NCBI RefSeq assembly: GCF_013359935.1
Contig: NZ_JABMCB010000173.1
Span: 55,567-119,566 of the forward strand
Origin: Paenibacillus xylanilyticus
GTDB lineage: Bacteria; Bacillota; Bacilli; Paenibacillales; Paenibacillaceae
Direction: 5' to 3'
Length of the DNA: 64,000 nucleotides
The notes under the pieces were generated by a model. That model was not told the origin of the DNA. It saw nothing but the letters and a program-made list of their open reading frames with translations, and did not search any database. Both the position numbers and the translations under genes were made by a program. Shown piece after piece: positions 1 to 8,454 of the stretch; the stretch's first letter is position 1; each line of letters opens with the position of its first letter.

Positions 1-1083
1 TTCGAAGGTCGTGTGCATGCTCAGGTCAAAGCCAACTATCTGGCTTCTCCACCACTCGTGGTAGCTTACGCTCTCGCGGGTACGGTCAATATTGATTTTG
101 CTACCGATCCAATCGGTTATGATACGAATAACGAGCCAGTCTTCCTGAAAGACCTCTGGCCGAGCTCCGAGGAAATCAAGGATGCCATTGCAAGCTCACT
201 GAATGCTCAGATGTTCCGCAACAAATACGAAAATGTATTTACAGCCAATGAGCGTTGGAATAACATTCCTGTACCGGAAGGCGAACTGTATGAGTGGGAT
301 CCAAACTCCACCTACATTCAGAACCCGCCATTCTTCCAAAACCTTGGCGACAAACTGACTGATATCGCAGATATTCGCTCTGCACGTGTCATGGCGCTGC
401 TTGCTGACTCCGTAACAACGGATCACATCTCGCCAGCCGGTAACATTGCTACAACCAGTCCAGCCGGATTATACCTGAAAGAGCATGGCGTTGAGCGCAA
501 AGACTTCAACTCCTACGGATCACGCCGTGGTAACCATGAGGTCATGATGCGCGGTACGTTTGCCAACATTCGTATCCGTAACCAAGTGGCTCCAGGTACG
601 GAGGGTGGTATCACGAAATACCTGCCAACGGACGAAGAAATGTCCATCTACGATGCTTCCATGAAGTATCAGGACGAAGGACAGAACCTGATCGTTATTG
701 CAGGTAAAGAGTATGGTACAGGAAGCTCCCGTGACTGGGCGGCAAAAGGTACATTCCTGCTCGGCGTCAAAGCCGTTATCGCAGAAAGCTTTGAGCGTAT
801 TCACCGCAGTAACCTGGTAGGCATGGGCGTAATGCCATTGCAATTCCAGGAAGGTCATGGCTGGTCCAGCCTCGGTCTGAATGGTCGTGAAACGTACGAC
901 ATCACAGGTCTGAGCAATGATGTGAAACCGGGTCAAGAACTGACGGTTACCGTAACTCGTGAGGACGGCACCAAGTTCGACTTCCCTGTTATCGCTCGTC
1001 TGGACAGTATGGTGGACGTGGACTACTACCATAACGGTGGTATCCTGCAAACTGTACTGCGTCAAATGATGAAAAAAGCTTAA
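1..1083 (+). CDS. acnA: Aconitate hydratase, C-terminal part (5' end outside window)
   Basis: This is the last 360 residues of a monofunctional aconitase, the TCA-cycle enzyme that isomerises citrate to isocitrate in the cytoplasm. The frame is open from base 1, so the start lies upstream of the window. The segment carries the conserved DHISPAGNI stretch near residue 140 and the swivel-domain motif [12 protein letters not shown] near 241, followed by [19 protein letters not shown], which is characteristic of the AcnA/IRP branch. The [4Fe-4S] cysteines would be upstream and are not visible. A strong terminator hairpin follows about 35 bases after the stop. Bacterial relatives can also bind RNA, but nothing here tests that. 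Confidence 0.97.
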   Translation, partial: FEGRVHAQVKANYLASPPLVVAYALAGTVNIDFATDPIGYDTNNEPVFLKDLWPSSEEIKDAIASSLNAQMFRNKYENVFTANERWNNIPVPEGELYEWDPNSTYIQNPPFFQNLGDKLTDIADIRSARVMALLADSVTTDHISPAGNIATTSPAGLYLKEHGVERKDFNSYGSRRGNHEVMMRGTFANIRIRNQVAPGTEGGITKYLPTDEEMSIYDASMKYQDEGQNLIVIAGKEYGTGSSRDWAAKGTFLLGVKAVIAESFERIHRSNLVGMGVMPLQFQEGHGWSSLGLNGRETYDITGLSNDVKPGQELTVTVTREDGTKFDFPVIARLDSMVDVDYYHNGGILQTVLRQMMKKA

Positions 1084-1116
1084 TTGCATTAACCTTTAAT
1101 GCGATTGTTCAATACG

Positions 1117-1163
1117 AAAGCTCCCCATCACGTGCCGTTTGGCACGTGATGGGGAGCTTTTTT
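1117..1163 (+). terminator. Rho-independent terminator after acnA
   Basis: A near-perfect inverted repeat of about 20 bp with a GTTT loop is followed by seven T residues. Its right arm and T tract recur almost unchanged at 2127-2147. Confidence 0.9.
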
Positions 1164-1236
1164 ATGATTTTCTTTGAAGGATCGACATACTACATCTCTG
1201 CAATTAGATTGATTAAGATTCAGATACCGCACGCTA

Positions 1237-1551
1237 TTAAAAATTAATCTTCAACCCAACTTCTGAATCATCAGGTGGAGAAGGAATGCGATATACACCT
1301 CTGCTGTTTAATTTCTCCACGTTGATCCAGTCCATAAAGTCATCCCCTCCGAAACAACGTACAAAAACAGCGTATTCCAATTCACCCTCATAATTGATGG
1401 ACTCTGTGTACTGGGTGAATGGATGCTTACACTCTAAACTCTGCAGAAAATCAGAAAATTCAATTCTCCACTCATCCATTTGCTCTGCATATTGATCGGG
1501 GACATAATAATAGAATCCATCCGGACTAAAGTATGAAATTTTCATTATCAT
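1237..1551 (-). CDS. Hypothetical protein, 104 aa
   Basis: I do not recognise this acidic, aromatic-rich soluble protein (MIMKISYFSPDGFYYYVPDQ at its N-terminus). It has no signal peptide or membrane segment. The start is well supported by AGGAGG seven bases before the ATG. It lies 28 bp downstream of another small gene on the same strand and is probably cotranscribed with it. Size, acidity and pairing resemble orphan immunity-type proteins, but no motif proves this. Both genes sit between two related terminator hairpins. Confidence 0.75.
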   Translation of the reverse strand: MIMKISYFSPDGFYYYVPDQYAEQMDEWRIEFSDFLQSLECKHPFTQYTESINYEGELEYAVFVRCFGGDDFMDWINVEKLNSRGVYRIPSPPDDSEVGLKINF

Positions 1552-1579
1552 TTGCAGACCTCCTGTAGTATAACTTTGT

Positions 1580-1978
1580 TTATAATTTTAATATCTCCAT
1601 GCCTTCTTTAAGGAGCCGCGATACAATCGTGTTATCCTCAATCCCCTTCGCAAGTTCCTGTTTTGTTTTATGTACCAGATAGTAAGAGTATTTTTGCATC
1701 AGTTCAGGCCCGGTTAACTCAATGGGTAAATGAATTAATTCAATTTCATCCGAGTTAAAATGGTAACGATAGCCTCTCTCTGATTGTCCAACTTTCATCA
1801 CAGTTTCTATGACCATTAACTCATCACGTGTAAAGGTGTTTATCAAATCTGATCTTTTTTGTTCTAAAACACGTACTTCTTCAAGGCGGTGAGCACTCTC
1901 AGCTTCAGCAATTTCATTCTCGATTTCCATGATCGATCTCATTCTACCTGCCAAGTTTATAGCCAATGGGTACAACAA
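1580..1978 (-). CDS. Hypothetical protein, 132 aa, TTG start
   Basis: Unrecognised soluble protein. Residues about 15-50 are rich in E, K, R and A and likely form a helical hairpin or coiled coil (EIENEIAEAESAHRLEEVRV). The remainder is mixed alpha/beta. The TTG start is chosen because AGGAGG lies seven bases upstream; an internal ATG at residue 13 has no such site. It is the first gene of a two-gene unit with the 104-residue protein downstream. No function is assigned. Confidence 0.7.
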   Translation of the reverse strand: MLYPLAINLAGRMRSIMEIENEIAEAESAHRLEEVRVLEQKRSDLINTFTRDELMVIETVMKVGQSERGYRYHFNSDEIELIHLPIELTGPELMQKYSYYLVHKTKQELAKGIEDNTIVSRLLKEGMEILKL

Positions 1979-2104
1979 TAAATATCCTCCTTTGTTAATA
2001 TGTAGGTTAATAGGATTTAATCTCTACTGTACCTCAATAGTGATTCAACTCGCAATCTGCTCATAACTTTCCCCCTATATGAGTTACCCCGTGAAAAAGA
2101 TAAA

Positions 2105-2147
2105 AATCCCCGCCATGTGTACTCAACACGTGATGGGGAGCTTTTTT
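2105..2147. terminator. Bidirectional terminator, diverged copy of the acnA terminator
   Basis: Imperfect hairpin with T-rich flanks on both strands. On the minus strand it can end the van-like operon. Its right arm is identical over about 21 bases to that of the acnA terminator, while its left arm has diverged. Confidence 0.7.
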
Positions 2148-2193
2148 TGATGGTTTGTGAAGAATGTGTTTCACTTGATAGTGATACCTTTCT

Positions 2194-2400
2194 CTAATGT
2201 CCAATATGATGTGAAGCTTCATCCAGCAGCTGCAATGCACCCATAAAAAGAAAGAGGGCTGACATCGTGAGCAGCGAGTACCCAATCCACCTTGAGGTTT
2301 CTCGATTGGTAATCTGTCTATGCGAAGAATGTGTTACATACCGTGGACCAACCAAAAACATGATGCCTGTACCTATCATTACAGCTGTCACGAAAATCAT
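2194..2400 (-). CDS. Small membrane protein, 68 aa, end of the van-like operon
   Basis: Two hydrophobic segments (residues about 2-18 and 40-60) separated by a basic loop predict a two-pass membrane protein. I recognise no family. The start has GGGGGAG five bases before the ATG. The gene begins 12 bp after the VanZ-like gene on the same strand, so it is probably translated from the same mRNA, and the next hairpin lies downstream. Position suggests a helper of the VanY/VanZ system, but this is inference. Confidence 0.75.
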   Translation of the reverse strand: MIFVTAVMIGTGIMFLVGPRYVTHSSHRQITNRETSRWIGYSLLTMSALFLFMGALQLLDEASHHIGH

Positions 2401-2412
2401 GCAATCTCCCCC

Positions 2413-2964
2413 TTAAACGTGACTCTCCTTAGCATTATAATTTTTCTTCGCCACGCGGGATTCTCCTCCCACCAACAACTGTTTCATGCCGATAACCATG
2501 GTGAACATAATATATCCAATCAACCCACCTAAGGTATTCAACATCAGATCGTCCACATCGAATATGCCCATGCCAGTTAACAGCTGTGTCACTTCATAGC
2601 CAAGGCTTAAAAGCAGAGACAGCAGGAATACGTTTGCCCCTGACAACCATTTGTAGCCCATAAGCACGGGAATGAACACACCCATTGGGATAAAGGCCAA
2701 TACGTTGCCCACCAGATGAATTGCAGTCCCCGGACGATGTAAAGATAGGCTGTTCCAATCTCTTGAAATTTCCTGAAATGGCGTCAGATTGACAGTCCGC
2801 GTATGAATCAGATCCGGTTGGTGAAGAAAAGCCATGAACTGGACCCTCACGATTTCGAAGTCGACTGAACCTCCTTTAAACAGAATCAGCTTGGTTAGTA
2901 GATACAGATAAATCATTAACGTGGCAATCCAAAGGATTTTATGCGTGAACTTTCTCTGCCTCAT
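2413..2964 (-). CDS. vanZ: VanZ-family membrane protein
   Basis: A 183-residue protein with about five membrane segments and VanZ-family hallmarks: an NLTPFQEI segment near residue 60, GNVLAFIPMGVFIPV in the centre and GMGIFDVDDLMLNTLGGLIGY near the C-terminus. In enterococcal clusters VanZ confers low-level teicoplanin resistance by an unresolved mechanism; homologues reduce accumulation of lipoglycopeptides and other drugs. The start follows an AAAGGAGG site. It lies 28 bp after a VanY-like gene and before a small membrane protein, in an apparent five-gene operon with a two-component system. Confidence 0.9.
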   Translation of the reverse strand: MRQRKFTHKILWIATLMIYLYLLTKLILFKGGSVDFEIVRVQFMAFLHQPDLIHTRTVNLTPFQEISRDWNSLSLHRPGTAIHLVGNVLAFIPMGVFIPVLMGYKWLSGANVFLLSLLLSLGYEVTQLLTGMGIFDVDDLMLNTLGGLIGYIMFTMVIGMKQLLVGGESRVAKKNYNAKESHV

Positions 2965-2992
2965 GTTGATGAACCTCCTTTGTGCAGCCCTG

Positions 2993-3856
2993 TTATTCCT
3001 TTACTGTGACAATGACTCCATCCATATTATCTCCTGATATTTCATATTGGCCATGCTCAGGTATGTAAACGGTCGTATCTCGGGTGGCCTGATAATAGCG
3101 AATATGATATTTCTCACCCTCCACCTCAACAGTAATGTTCTCCTTCTCTTTTAGCAAATCCAGATACTGCTCCAGCACCAGATTGTTCTTATACATGACA
3201 GCACTATGCGGCAGGCCCACATATCGAAAATGCCATGGTTCATATTGAATACCCGTGATGCTCACCTTGTCCTTCGGGTAACGTAGAATGAATCCGTATT
3301 TCCATGCATTTTTCTCCAGCCAGGCACCCTCTGGCGCTTCATTCATGGTGGTCAGCGAGGAACCGATATCCATGGATAATCCTAGATTATGCTCACTGTG
3401 ACCCGCAGGAAGTGCGTAGTCTGACCCTTTTTCCTGATAAAGTTCCTCCTGTTTCGCCAAGTCCCGGTATCCGCTGCTAATGAGAAAATATCGTACTCCC
3501 TCTTCCCCCGCTGCTTCGACCATCTTCTGAAACGCTTGCGCTACCTGCCGTGACAGCATGATATTCTGATCCAGCAAACCGTATCCACGAACCAAATCGT
3601 CCTGCTCGGCCACATTTACAATATCGGTTTGAACGCCTTCCGGATGAATTGGATATGTTGAATTAACAAGCAGCAAGTTGCCCTTATGTACCTGATCCCG
3701 GATATTTCCGGTAATGGATACGGTATTTGCTGCACGGTTTTCACGCGTATCCTGAATTTCGATAATCATCTCATCCTTTTGCTGAAAAGATCCCGGCGAT
3801 CTCGTAACCACATATCCAAGCAAGATGATGCAAATCAAAAAGCCCCACTTCTTCAT
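2993..3856 (-). CDS. vanY: VanY-like D-Ala-D-Ala carboxypeptidase (M15B), membrane-anchored
   Basis: A 287-residue zinc peptidase predicted to trim the terminal D-Ala from peptidoglycan stem peptides outside the membrane. An N-terminal signal anchor (KKWGFLICIILLGYVV) is followed by the M15 motifs: ISSGYRDLAKQ, SEHNLGLSMDI with zinc ligands H156 and D163, and EPWHFRYVG with catalytic E206 and ligand H209. The start is set at the ATG preceded by AAAGGAGG; an upstream in-frame start ten residues earlier lacks a site. In Van systems VanY removes normal D-Ala-ended precursors. Here it sits between a sensor kinase and VanZ, with no VanH/A/X in view, so it may act in wall remodelling or tolerance. 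Confidence 0.92.
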   Translation of the reverse strand: MKKWGFLICIILLGYVVTRSPGSFQQKDEMIIEIQDTRENRAANTVSITGNIRDQVHKGNLLLVNSTYPIHPEGVQTDIVNVAEQDDLVRGYGLLDQNIMLSRQVAQAFQKMVEAAGEEGVRYFLISSGYRDLAKQEELYQEKGSDYALPAGHSEHNLGLSMDIGSSLTTMNEAPEGAWLEKNAWKYGFILRYPKDKVSITGIQYEPWHFRYVGLPHSAVMYKNNLVLEQYLDLLKEKENITVEVEGEKYHIRYYQATRDTTVYIPEHGQYEISGDNMDGVIVTVKE

Positions 3857-3955
3857 CCTTGTTCCTCCTTTACCTCTTAACATCAAGGATAGAGAAAACT
3901 AGTTAAAGAAAAAGCAGGGCAAAATTAAAGTTTTTCTTAAATTTAAATACAAACC

Positions 3956-5044
3956 TCATTGGAGAACCGGCAGGCGAACCTCAAATATGGTCCGTACCAC
4001 ATCACTCTGGGCAGAGATGGTGCCTTCATGCTGCTCCACAATATTCCGGGCAATAAACAGGCCAAGGCCTGTCCCACCCTCCTGTTGGGTCCGGGCACGA
4101 TCTCCGGTGTAATACATATCGAAGATATGCGGCAAATCCTCTGGATGAATATGTCCCCCATAGTTGGTCACCTGAATGATGACCTGCTCCGCTTCGCAAT
4201 AGCCGTTAATATCCACGTAGATGCCATCCTTGCCATGACGTGCAGCGTTAATCAGCAGGTTCTCAAACACACGGGCCAGCAGCTCGCCATCTCCAGAGAT
4301 GGTGAGCTCAGGGTCAATATTTAATCGGGTGACCAGACGATTTTTCTCAAACACAGGATAGAGCTCTTCATTCATCTGCTTCAGCAGCTCGCTAAGATCG
4401 AGCCGTGCTTTCTGTAAGGGCAGCATGCCATAGTTCATCCGGGTAATTTCAAACAAATCATCAACCAGCTTCTCCAAACGCTGCGATTTGGTGAATGCAA
4501 TCGACGTAAAGTGTCGTACCTGCTCCTCCGTCAGCTGATCATCCTTCATGAGCAGATCCAAATACCCAAGTACAGAGGTGAGCGGCGTCCGCAGGTCATG
4601 CGCCAGATTCACGACAAGCTGGTCCTTGCTATTTTCGGCAAAGTCCCCCCGTTTCACCGCCTCCCTCAGCTTCTCACTCGCCAGATTCACATCCTCCGCG
4701 ATCGTACCTAATTCATCCTTCGAGGAAATCTGCACACGATGCTGAAAGTCGCCATTGGCCAAATGACTGATTCCTGTAGAAATGTCTTTGAAATAGGTCA
4801 CGTAGGGCTTGGTAAACCAAAAGAAGAATAAAATGGCGAGCGGGATGAACAGGAGCAGGAAGAAATAGATATCTCCAATGCTTTTCATAAAATGACGATA
4901 TTCAGCGAGCTGATCTTCTGCACGGACACCCGAATAGTAATATTGCAAAAGTTTGTAAACCCCATAGGTGATCGCACCAGAGGCAAGCATGCTTAATCCC
5001 AGCAGCATAATCATGGTCGTCCGAAAACTTCTTCGTTTAGTCAT
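3956..5044 (-). CDS. Sensor histidine kinase, VanS-like
   Basis: A 362-residue transmembrane kinase. Two membrane segments (about residues 10-30 and 58-80) flank a short extracytoplasmic loop, followed by HAMP, a HisKA box NLAHDLRTPLTSV with phosphorylation site H149, and a HATPase_c domain with NLLINAARHG and GGTGLGLFIAR. The start chosen is MTKRRSF, whose ATG overlaps the stop of the response-regulator gene by eight bases; longer versions of the frame would run deep into that gene. The partner is the adjacent OmpR-type regulator. Given VanY and VanZ downstream, it probably senses wall damage or a wall-active antibiotic. The ligand cannot be read from sequence. Confidence 0.92.
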   Translation of the reverse strand: MTKRRSFRTTMIMLLGLSMLASGAITYGVYKLLQYYYSGVRAEDQLAEYRHFMKSIGDIYFFLLLFIPLAILFFFWFTKPYVTYFKDISTGISHLANGDFQHRVQISSKDELGTIAEDVNLASEKLREAVKRGDFAENSKDQLVVNLAHDLRTPLTSVLGYLDLLMKDDQLTEEQVRHFTSIAFTKSQRLEKLVDDLFEITRMNYGMLPLQKARLDLSELLKQMNEELYPVFEKNRLVTRLNIDPELTISGDGELLARVFENLLINAARHGKDGIYVDINGYCEAEQVIIQVTNYGGHIHPEDLPHIFDMYYTGDRARTQQEGGTGLGLFIARNIVEQHEGTISAQSDVVRTIFEVRLPVLQ

Positions 5045-5732
5045 TAAACGTGTACCCCACACCCCAGATCGTTTTGATAAACTTGTTCTTGTCCACATCT
5101 TCACCGAGCTTTTTGCGCAGGGTGCGAATATGGACCATGACTGTATTGCCGCTCTCATAATAGGCCTCTCCCCAAACCTGTTCAAAAATGCTTTCCGCAC
5201 TGAACACCTGCTTGGGGTGGCTGGCGAGCAGATACAGAATATCGAACTCCTTCGGTGTTAGTTCCACTGGTTTGCCGTAGAGTGTAACGCTATGTTGGTC
5301 TGGCGAGATGATAAGTCCGCCCTTCTCCAGAATGGAGCGCTGGACTGGCGCAGACTGGCTGAATTGCAATGAACGGCGCAGCTGGGAGTTCACCCGGGCA
5401 ACAAGCTCCATCGGATTGAACGGCTTGGTCATATAATCGTCCGCTCCCATCACAAGGCCCGTAATTTTATCCATGTCCGACGTTTTGGCACTAAGAAAAA
5501 TAATCGGCAAATGATGCTGCTCCCGAATTTTGCGAGTCACCTCGTACCCATCCATCCCAGGCATCATAATGTCCAGGATCGCCAAGTCTATGGCTTGCGT
5601 CTGAACAGCTTGCAGCGCCGATTTTCCATCGAATGCCTTAACGGTGTGATACCCTTCCTTTTGTAAATGCAATGCAACCAGATCAGCGATCTCAACTTCA
5701 TCGTCCGCGATCAAAATGGTAATTCGCTTCAT
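5037..5732 (-). CDS. OmpR-family response regulator, VanR-like
   Basis: A 231-residue DNA-binding response regulator. The receiver domain carries the acidic pair at D10-D11, phosphoacceptor in LAILDIMMPG (D54), the switch residues FLSAKT and the lysine in MTKPF. A winged-helix output domain follows, with LTPKEFDILYLLA and the recognition-helix region NTVMVHIRTLRKKLG. It opens the operon and overlaps the sensor kinase gene. It probably activates the kinase-VanY-VanZ-small protein transcript and its own promoter. VanR-like is inferred from neighbours as much as from sequence; PhoB- or YycF-type regulators look similar. Confidence 0.92.
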   Translation of the reverse strand: MKRITILIADDEVEIADLVALHLQKEGYHTVKAFDGKSALQAVQTQAIDLAILDIMMPGMDGYEVTRKIREQHHLPIIFLSAKTSDMDKITGLVMGADDYMTKPFNPMELVARVNSQLRRSLQFSQSAPVQRSILEKGGLIISPDQHSVTLYGKPVELTPKEFDILYLLASHPKQVFSAESIFEQVWGEAYYESGNTVMVHIRTLRKKLGEDVDKNKFIKTIWGVGYTFND

Positions 5733-5778
5733 TGCTTATTCCACTCCTATATGTGATGCTCAACAATATAACATATCT

Positions 5779-5812
5779 GAATCCAACTTATAAATGATTG
5801 AAAGGAATCCAA
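5779..5812 (+). promoter_or_regulatory. Direct repeat GAATCCAA before the WYL regulator
   Basis: The octamer GAATCCAA occurs at 5779-5786 and 5805-5812, 26 bp apart. The second copy lies just before the WYL regulator start and the pair sits between the divergent vanR-like and WYL genes. It could be an operator for either. This is only a pattern. Confidence 0.3.
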
Positions 5813-5815
5813 TAT

Positions 5816-6766
5816 ATGAAACTGGACCGTTTATTAGCCATCGTTGTGCTGCTGATCAATCGCGGCCGTGTGCAGGCCAAGGATCTGGCAGATACGTTTG
5901 AAGTTTCCATTCGTACAATCTACCGTGACATTGACACCCTGGGCCAGGCAGGCATTCCTGTGGTGACATACCAGGGCATGAGCGGCGGCATTGGCCTTGC
6001 AGAGGGTTATCGTCTGGACCGAAATGTGCTGACTGACCGGGATTTGGCCTCCATCGTCACCGCACTGCGCAGCGTCTCCACTTCTCATACCAATGTAGCA
6101 CGGGAGCTGCTGATGGAGAAACTTAGCAGCATCGTGCCGGAAGCGAAAAACGAGGACTTTCAGGCTGACACAAACCGCTTTATTGTTGATTACTCGTTGT
6201 GGACCCATCCTGAAGCGCTGCAGAACAAACTGCAAATCATCGAACAGGGACTGGATCAGCTGCGCCCTGTCACCTTTACCTATTGCAGTGCCGAAGGAGC
6301 CCACACTCACAGAACTGTCGATCCTCATACCCTTGTTCTTAAAAAGCACTCCTGGTACCTCTATGCGTTCTGTCATGCGCGCAATGAATTTCGGATGTTC
6401 AAGCTGGTCCGGATGCAGGACGTTACGCTTGCCGAAGGTCACTTCGAACGCAAACCGGTCAATCCGCAGGACAAGCCCTGGCAGCAGGAATGGGCAACTC
6501 CCGGGAACACGGTTGCCATGACGATGAGATTCCACGCCCGTGTCCGTCATATTGCCGAGGAGTGGTTTGGCATAGAGAATGTGATCCCCGATGGCCAGGG
6601 ATATTACATTAGCCAGGTGGCATTTCCGGAGGATAGCTGGCTGTACGGATTCATTCTTGGCTTTGGTGCAGATGCCGAAGTATTGGAGCCTCTTCATATT
6701 CGTGACGAGATCCGCCAAATCGCAGAACAAATCGTGCAAAATTATACAGCCCCTTCGCAAACCTGA
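5816..6766 (+). CDS. YafY-type HTH-WYL transcriptional regulator
   Basis: A 316-residue regulator with an N-terminal winged helix (RLLAIVVLLINRGRVQAKDLADTF, then SIRTIYRDIDTLGQAGIPV, the DeoR-like recognition helix) and a C-terminal ligand-binding WYL domain around residues 140-210, where SWYLYAF matches the name-giving motif, followed by a WCX extension. WYL proteins bind small molecules or nucleic acids, and several regulate stress genes. The ATG at 5816 follows AAAGGAA by eight bases; an upstream TTG adds six residues without support. It lies just upstream of a zinc-ribbon/effector-binding gene that may be its target. Confidence 0.9.
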   Translation: MKLDRLLAIVVLLINRGRVQAKDLADTFEVSIRTIYRDIDTLGQAGIPVVTYQGMSGGIGLAEGYRLDRNVLTDRDLASIVTALRSVSTSHTNVARELLMEKLSSIVPEAKNEDFQADTNRFIVDYSLWTHPEALQNKLQIIEQGLDQLRPVTFTYCSAEGAHTHRTVDPHTLVLKKHSWYLYAFCHARNEFRMFKLVRMQDVTLAEGHFERKPVNPQDKPWQQEWATPGNTVAMTMRFHARVRHIAEEWFGIENVIPDGQGYYISQVAFPEDSWLYGFILGFGADAEVLEPLHIRDEIRQIAEQIVQNYTAPSQT

Positions 6767-6838
6767 CAGACAGCTGTCCAGTTCCTCCCGTTATACTTCA
6801 TTTATATTCAAGCTGTACATAACGAGGAGGAATTGTTA

Positions 6839-7615
6839 ATGAACGTCACTGTATGCCAGAGCTGCGGAATGCCGCTAACCACCCCTGCCCAATTCGGAAC
6901 GGAAGCAGATGGAAATGCAACCCGTGAATACTGCATCTATTGTTATAAAGAAGGCGTGTTCCAACAGCCCAACATTACGCTGGAAGGCATGATTGAGATG
7001 TGCACCGCAATCCTCAAGGAAGAAGGTACGGACGAGGAATCGGCCCGCTCGATGCTGCGCAATCAGCTTCCTTTTTTGAAACGATGGAATAGATCCACTT
7101 CTGAAAGGAACGAAAAAACGAACTCCGTTCAACCTGTTCGATATGTTACGCTTCCTGGGAAACGCCTGGCTGGTGTTTCGGCCAGAACGACAAATGCCAA
7201 TGAGATGAGCGGTAAAGGCTGCATTCAGGGATTGTGGGACCGTTACTTCACGTCAGGGCAGCTCCCCGCTCCGGAGGCAGCCCGATATGGCTGTTATGCG
7301 GATTATACCGATGGTATACACGGGGAATACACCATACTCGTAGGTCATGAGGTGGCTGCAGATGAAACGCTGCCTGATGGTATGAACTCGGTCGAATTGC
7401 CTCCTGCGACATACGCCGTGTTCACCTCCAGAAAGGGTCCAATGGCAGAAGTTGTAGGTGAAGCATGGGGCGCCGTATGGGCCTGGAACCATCAGCACGA
7501 GCGAACGTTTACCGGTGATTTCGAGTTATACGATGAGCGGAGTATGGACCCTGCCAATGTCCAAGTAGATCTCTATATTGCAGTAAAACAAGCTAAACCA
7601 AGTGCAGATCAGTAA
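6839..7615 (+). CDS. Zinc-ribbon protein with C-terminal GyrI-like effector-binding domain
   Basis: A 258-residue two-domain protein. Residues 1-90 form a putative zinc ribbon with C6/C9 (CQSC) and C32/C35 (CIYC), followed by helices. After a linker, residues about 100-255 form an AraC effector-binding (GyrI/SOUL-like) domain, with VRYVTLPGKRLAGV at its start and PATYAVFTSRKG near its end. Such domains bind small hydrophobic ligands and occur in multidrug regulators or as stand-alone partners. There is no DNA-binding helix-turn-helix. GAGGAGG lies just before the ATG. It follows the WYL regulator by 72 bp and may be under its control. Confidence 0.85.
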   Translation: MNVTVCQSCGMPLTTPAQFGTEADGNATREYCIYCYKEGVFQQPNITLEGMIEMCTAILKEEGTDEESARSMLRNQLPFLKRWNRSTSERNEKTNSVQPVRYVTLPGKRLAGVSARTTNANEMSGKGCIQGLWDRYFTSGQLPAPEAARYGCYADYTDGIHGEYTILVGHEVAADETLPDGMNSVELPPATYAVFTSRKGPMAEVVGEAWGAVWAWNHQHERTFTGDFELYDERSMDPANVQVDLYIAVKQAKPSADQ

Positions 7616-8111
7616 TGAACATTATTTCTCTTCCTGTTTGATGAACAACAAGCCGTCCGGTTCTCCGGACGGCTTGTTCGGTATATCTCCCTTGTCTCAC
7701 GTGTGAAAACGTTTAAAACATTCCCCTTTACACCCAAGACAACCGACTATGGTACCAAGTTAGTTAGCTTCAATGATACCTACTCTCCCGGACAATTTGT
7801 CTTATTTGAGAGCCCAATTGACATTCGAGAAACTGGGACTATTCACTTAACAACCGATTCCATCCTCCCATATCAAACCATTTATATCAGGTCCTTTATT
7901 CCTGAATTTCCCTCAAACCGTTTACATCTTCTCAATACGGGGTAAAATCACTACAATCCAATTGGAATTACGTCATAACTTCCCGGTTTCGTCTAACAAG
8001 TCACATATACCTATTTGTGCACGAGGAACTGGGCCTATCGGAAATACATAACCTTAAATAAGAAAACAATAACGAGTGCATATTCGAACATGCACCAAAG
8101 GAGGAACCAAG
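7616..8111. other. Intergenic, about 495 bp, no convincing gene
   Basis: It holds a hairpin at 7648-7677 and an 80-codon GTG frame (7703-7945) with no ribosome site and no recognisable domain. The end of the region carries AAAGGAGG for the next small gene. I see no RNA gene. Confidence 0.6.
7648..7677 (+). terminator. Terminator-like hairpin
   Basis: Perfect 13-bp stem (ACAAGCCGTCCGG and its complement) with a four-base loop, about 30 bases after the zinc-ribbon gene. The downstream T tract is poor, so termination is likely but not certain. Confidence 0.6.
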
Positions 8112-8279
8112 ATGATCCGCATGCCTATTCAGCAAATGATCCCGTACCACCACCAATATCCGCGCAACACGGCGACCACTGCTCCCAAAAAGGAGAATGA
8201 GAACACTCAAGGTCTATCCTTTCATGAGATTTTGCAGCAAAAAATGGCACAAAAGAATGCATCGCCTTCCATGCGCTAA
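8112..8279 (+). CDS. Small hypothetical protein, 55 aa
   Basis: A short gene supported mainly by its strong ribosome site (AAAGGAGG with proper spacing to the ATG) and a complete frame ending in TAA. The product is polar and basic with a low-complexity middle, and a C-terminal segment SFHEILQQKMAQKN that would form a helix. The SFxEIL pattern is loosely like segments of some flagellar proteins, but this is not enough for assignment. A hairpin follows the stop. No neighbours suggest a role. Confidence 0.6.
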   Translation: MIRMPIQQMIPYHHQYPRNTATTAPKKENENTQGLSFHEILQQKMAQKNASPSMR

Positions 8280-8314
8280 AATGTACATCTGATCATATTC
8301 GAACCTGATTATAG

Positions 8315-8347
8315 AACCGTCCTTCGCCGTTTGGCGGGGAGACGGTT
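8315..8347 (+). terminator. Terminator-like hairpin after the 55-aa gene
   Basis: Bipartite stem, AACCGTC pairing with GACGGTT and an inner CGCC/GGCG, without a long T tract. Confidence 0.45.
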
Positions 8348-8454
8348 ATTGGCGTTTGGTATAAACTTCTGTACAGTTTCCAGTTGCATTCCTATAATGG
8401 GTTAAATATCTGTAGTACTCACAGGTTAAAAGCATTGGTAAAGGGGATGTCACC

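Noticed and set aside
5834..6760. 308-codon frame opposite the WYL regulator gene
   Set aside because: Long antisense frame that mirrors a clear gene with known domains; composition is that of a shadow frame.
7703..7945. 80-codon GTG frame after the zinc-ribbon gene
   Set aside because: No ribosome site, no recognised domain and no supporting neighbour. Kept only as a note in the intergenic entry.
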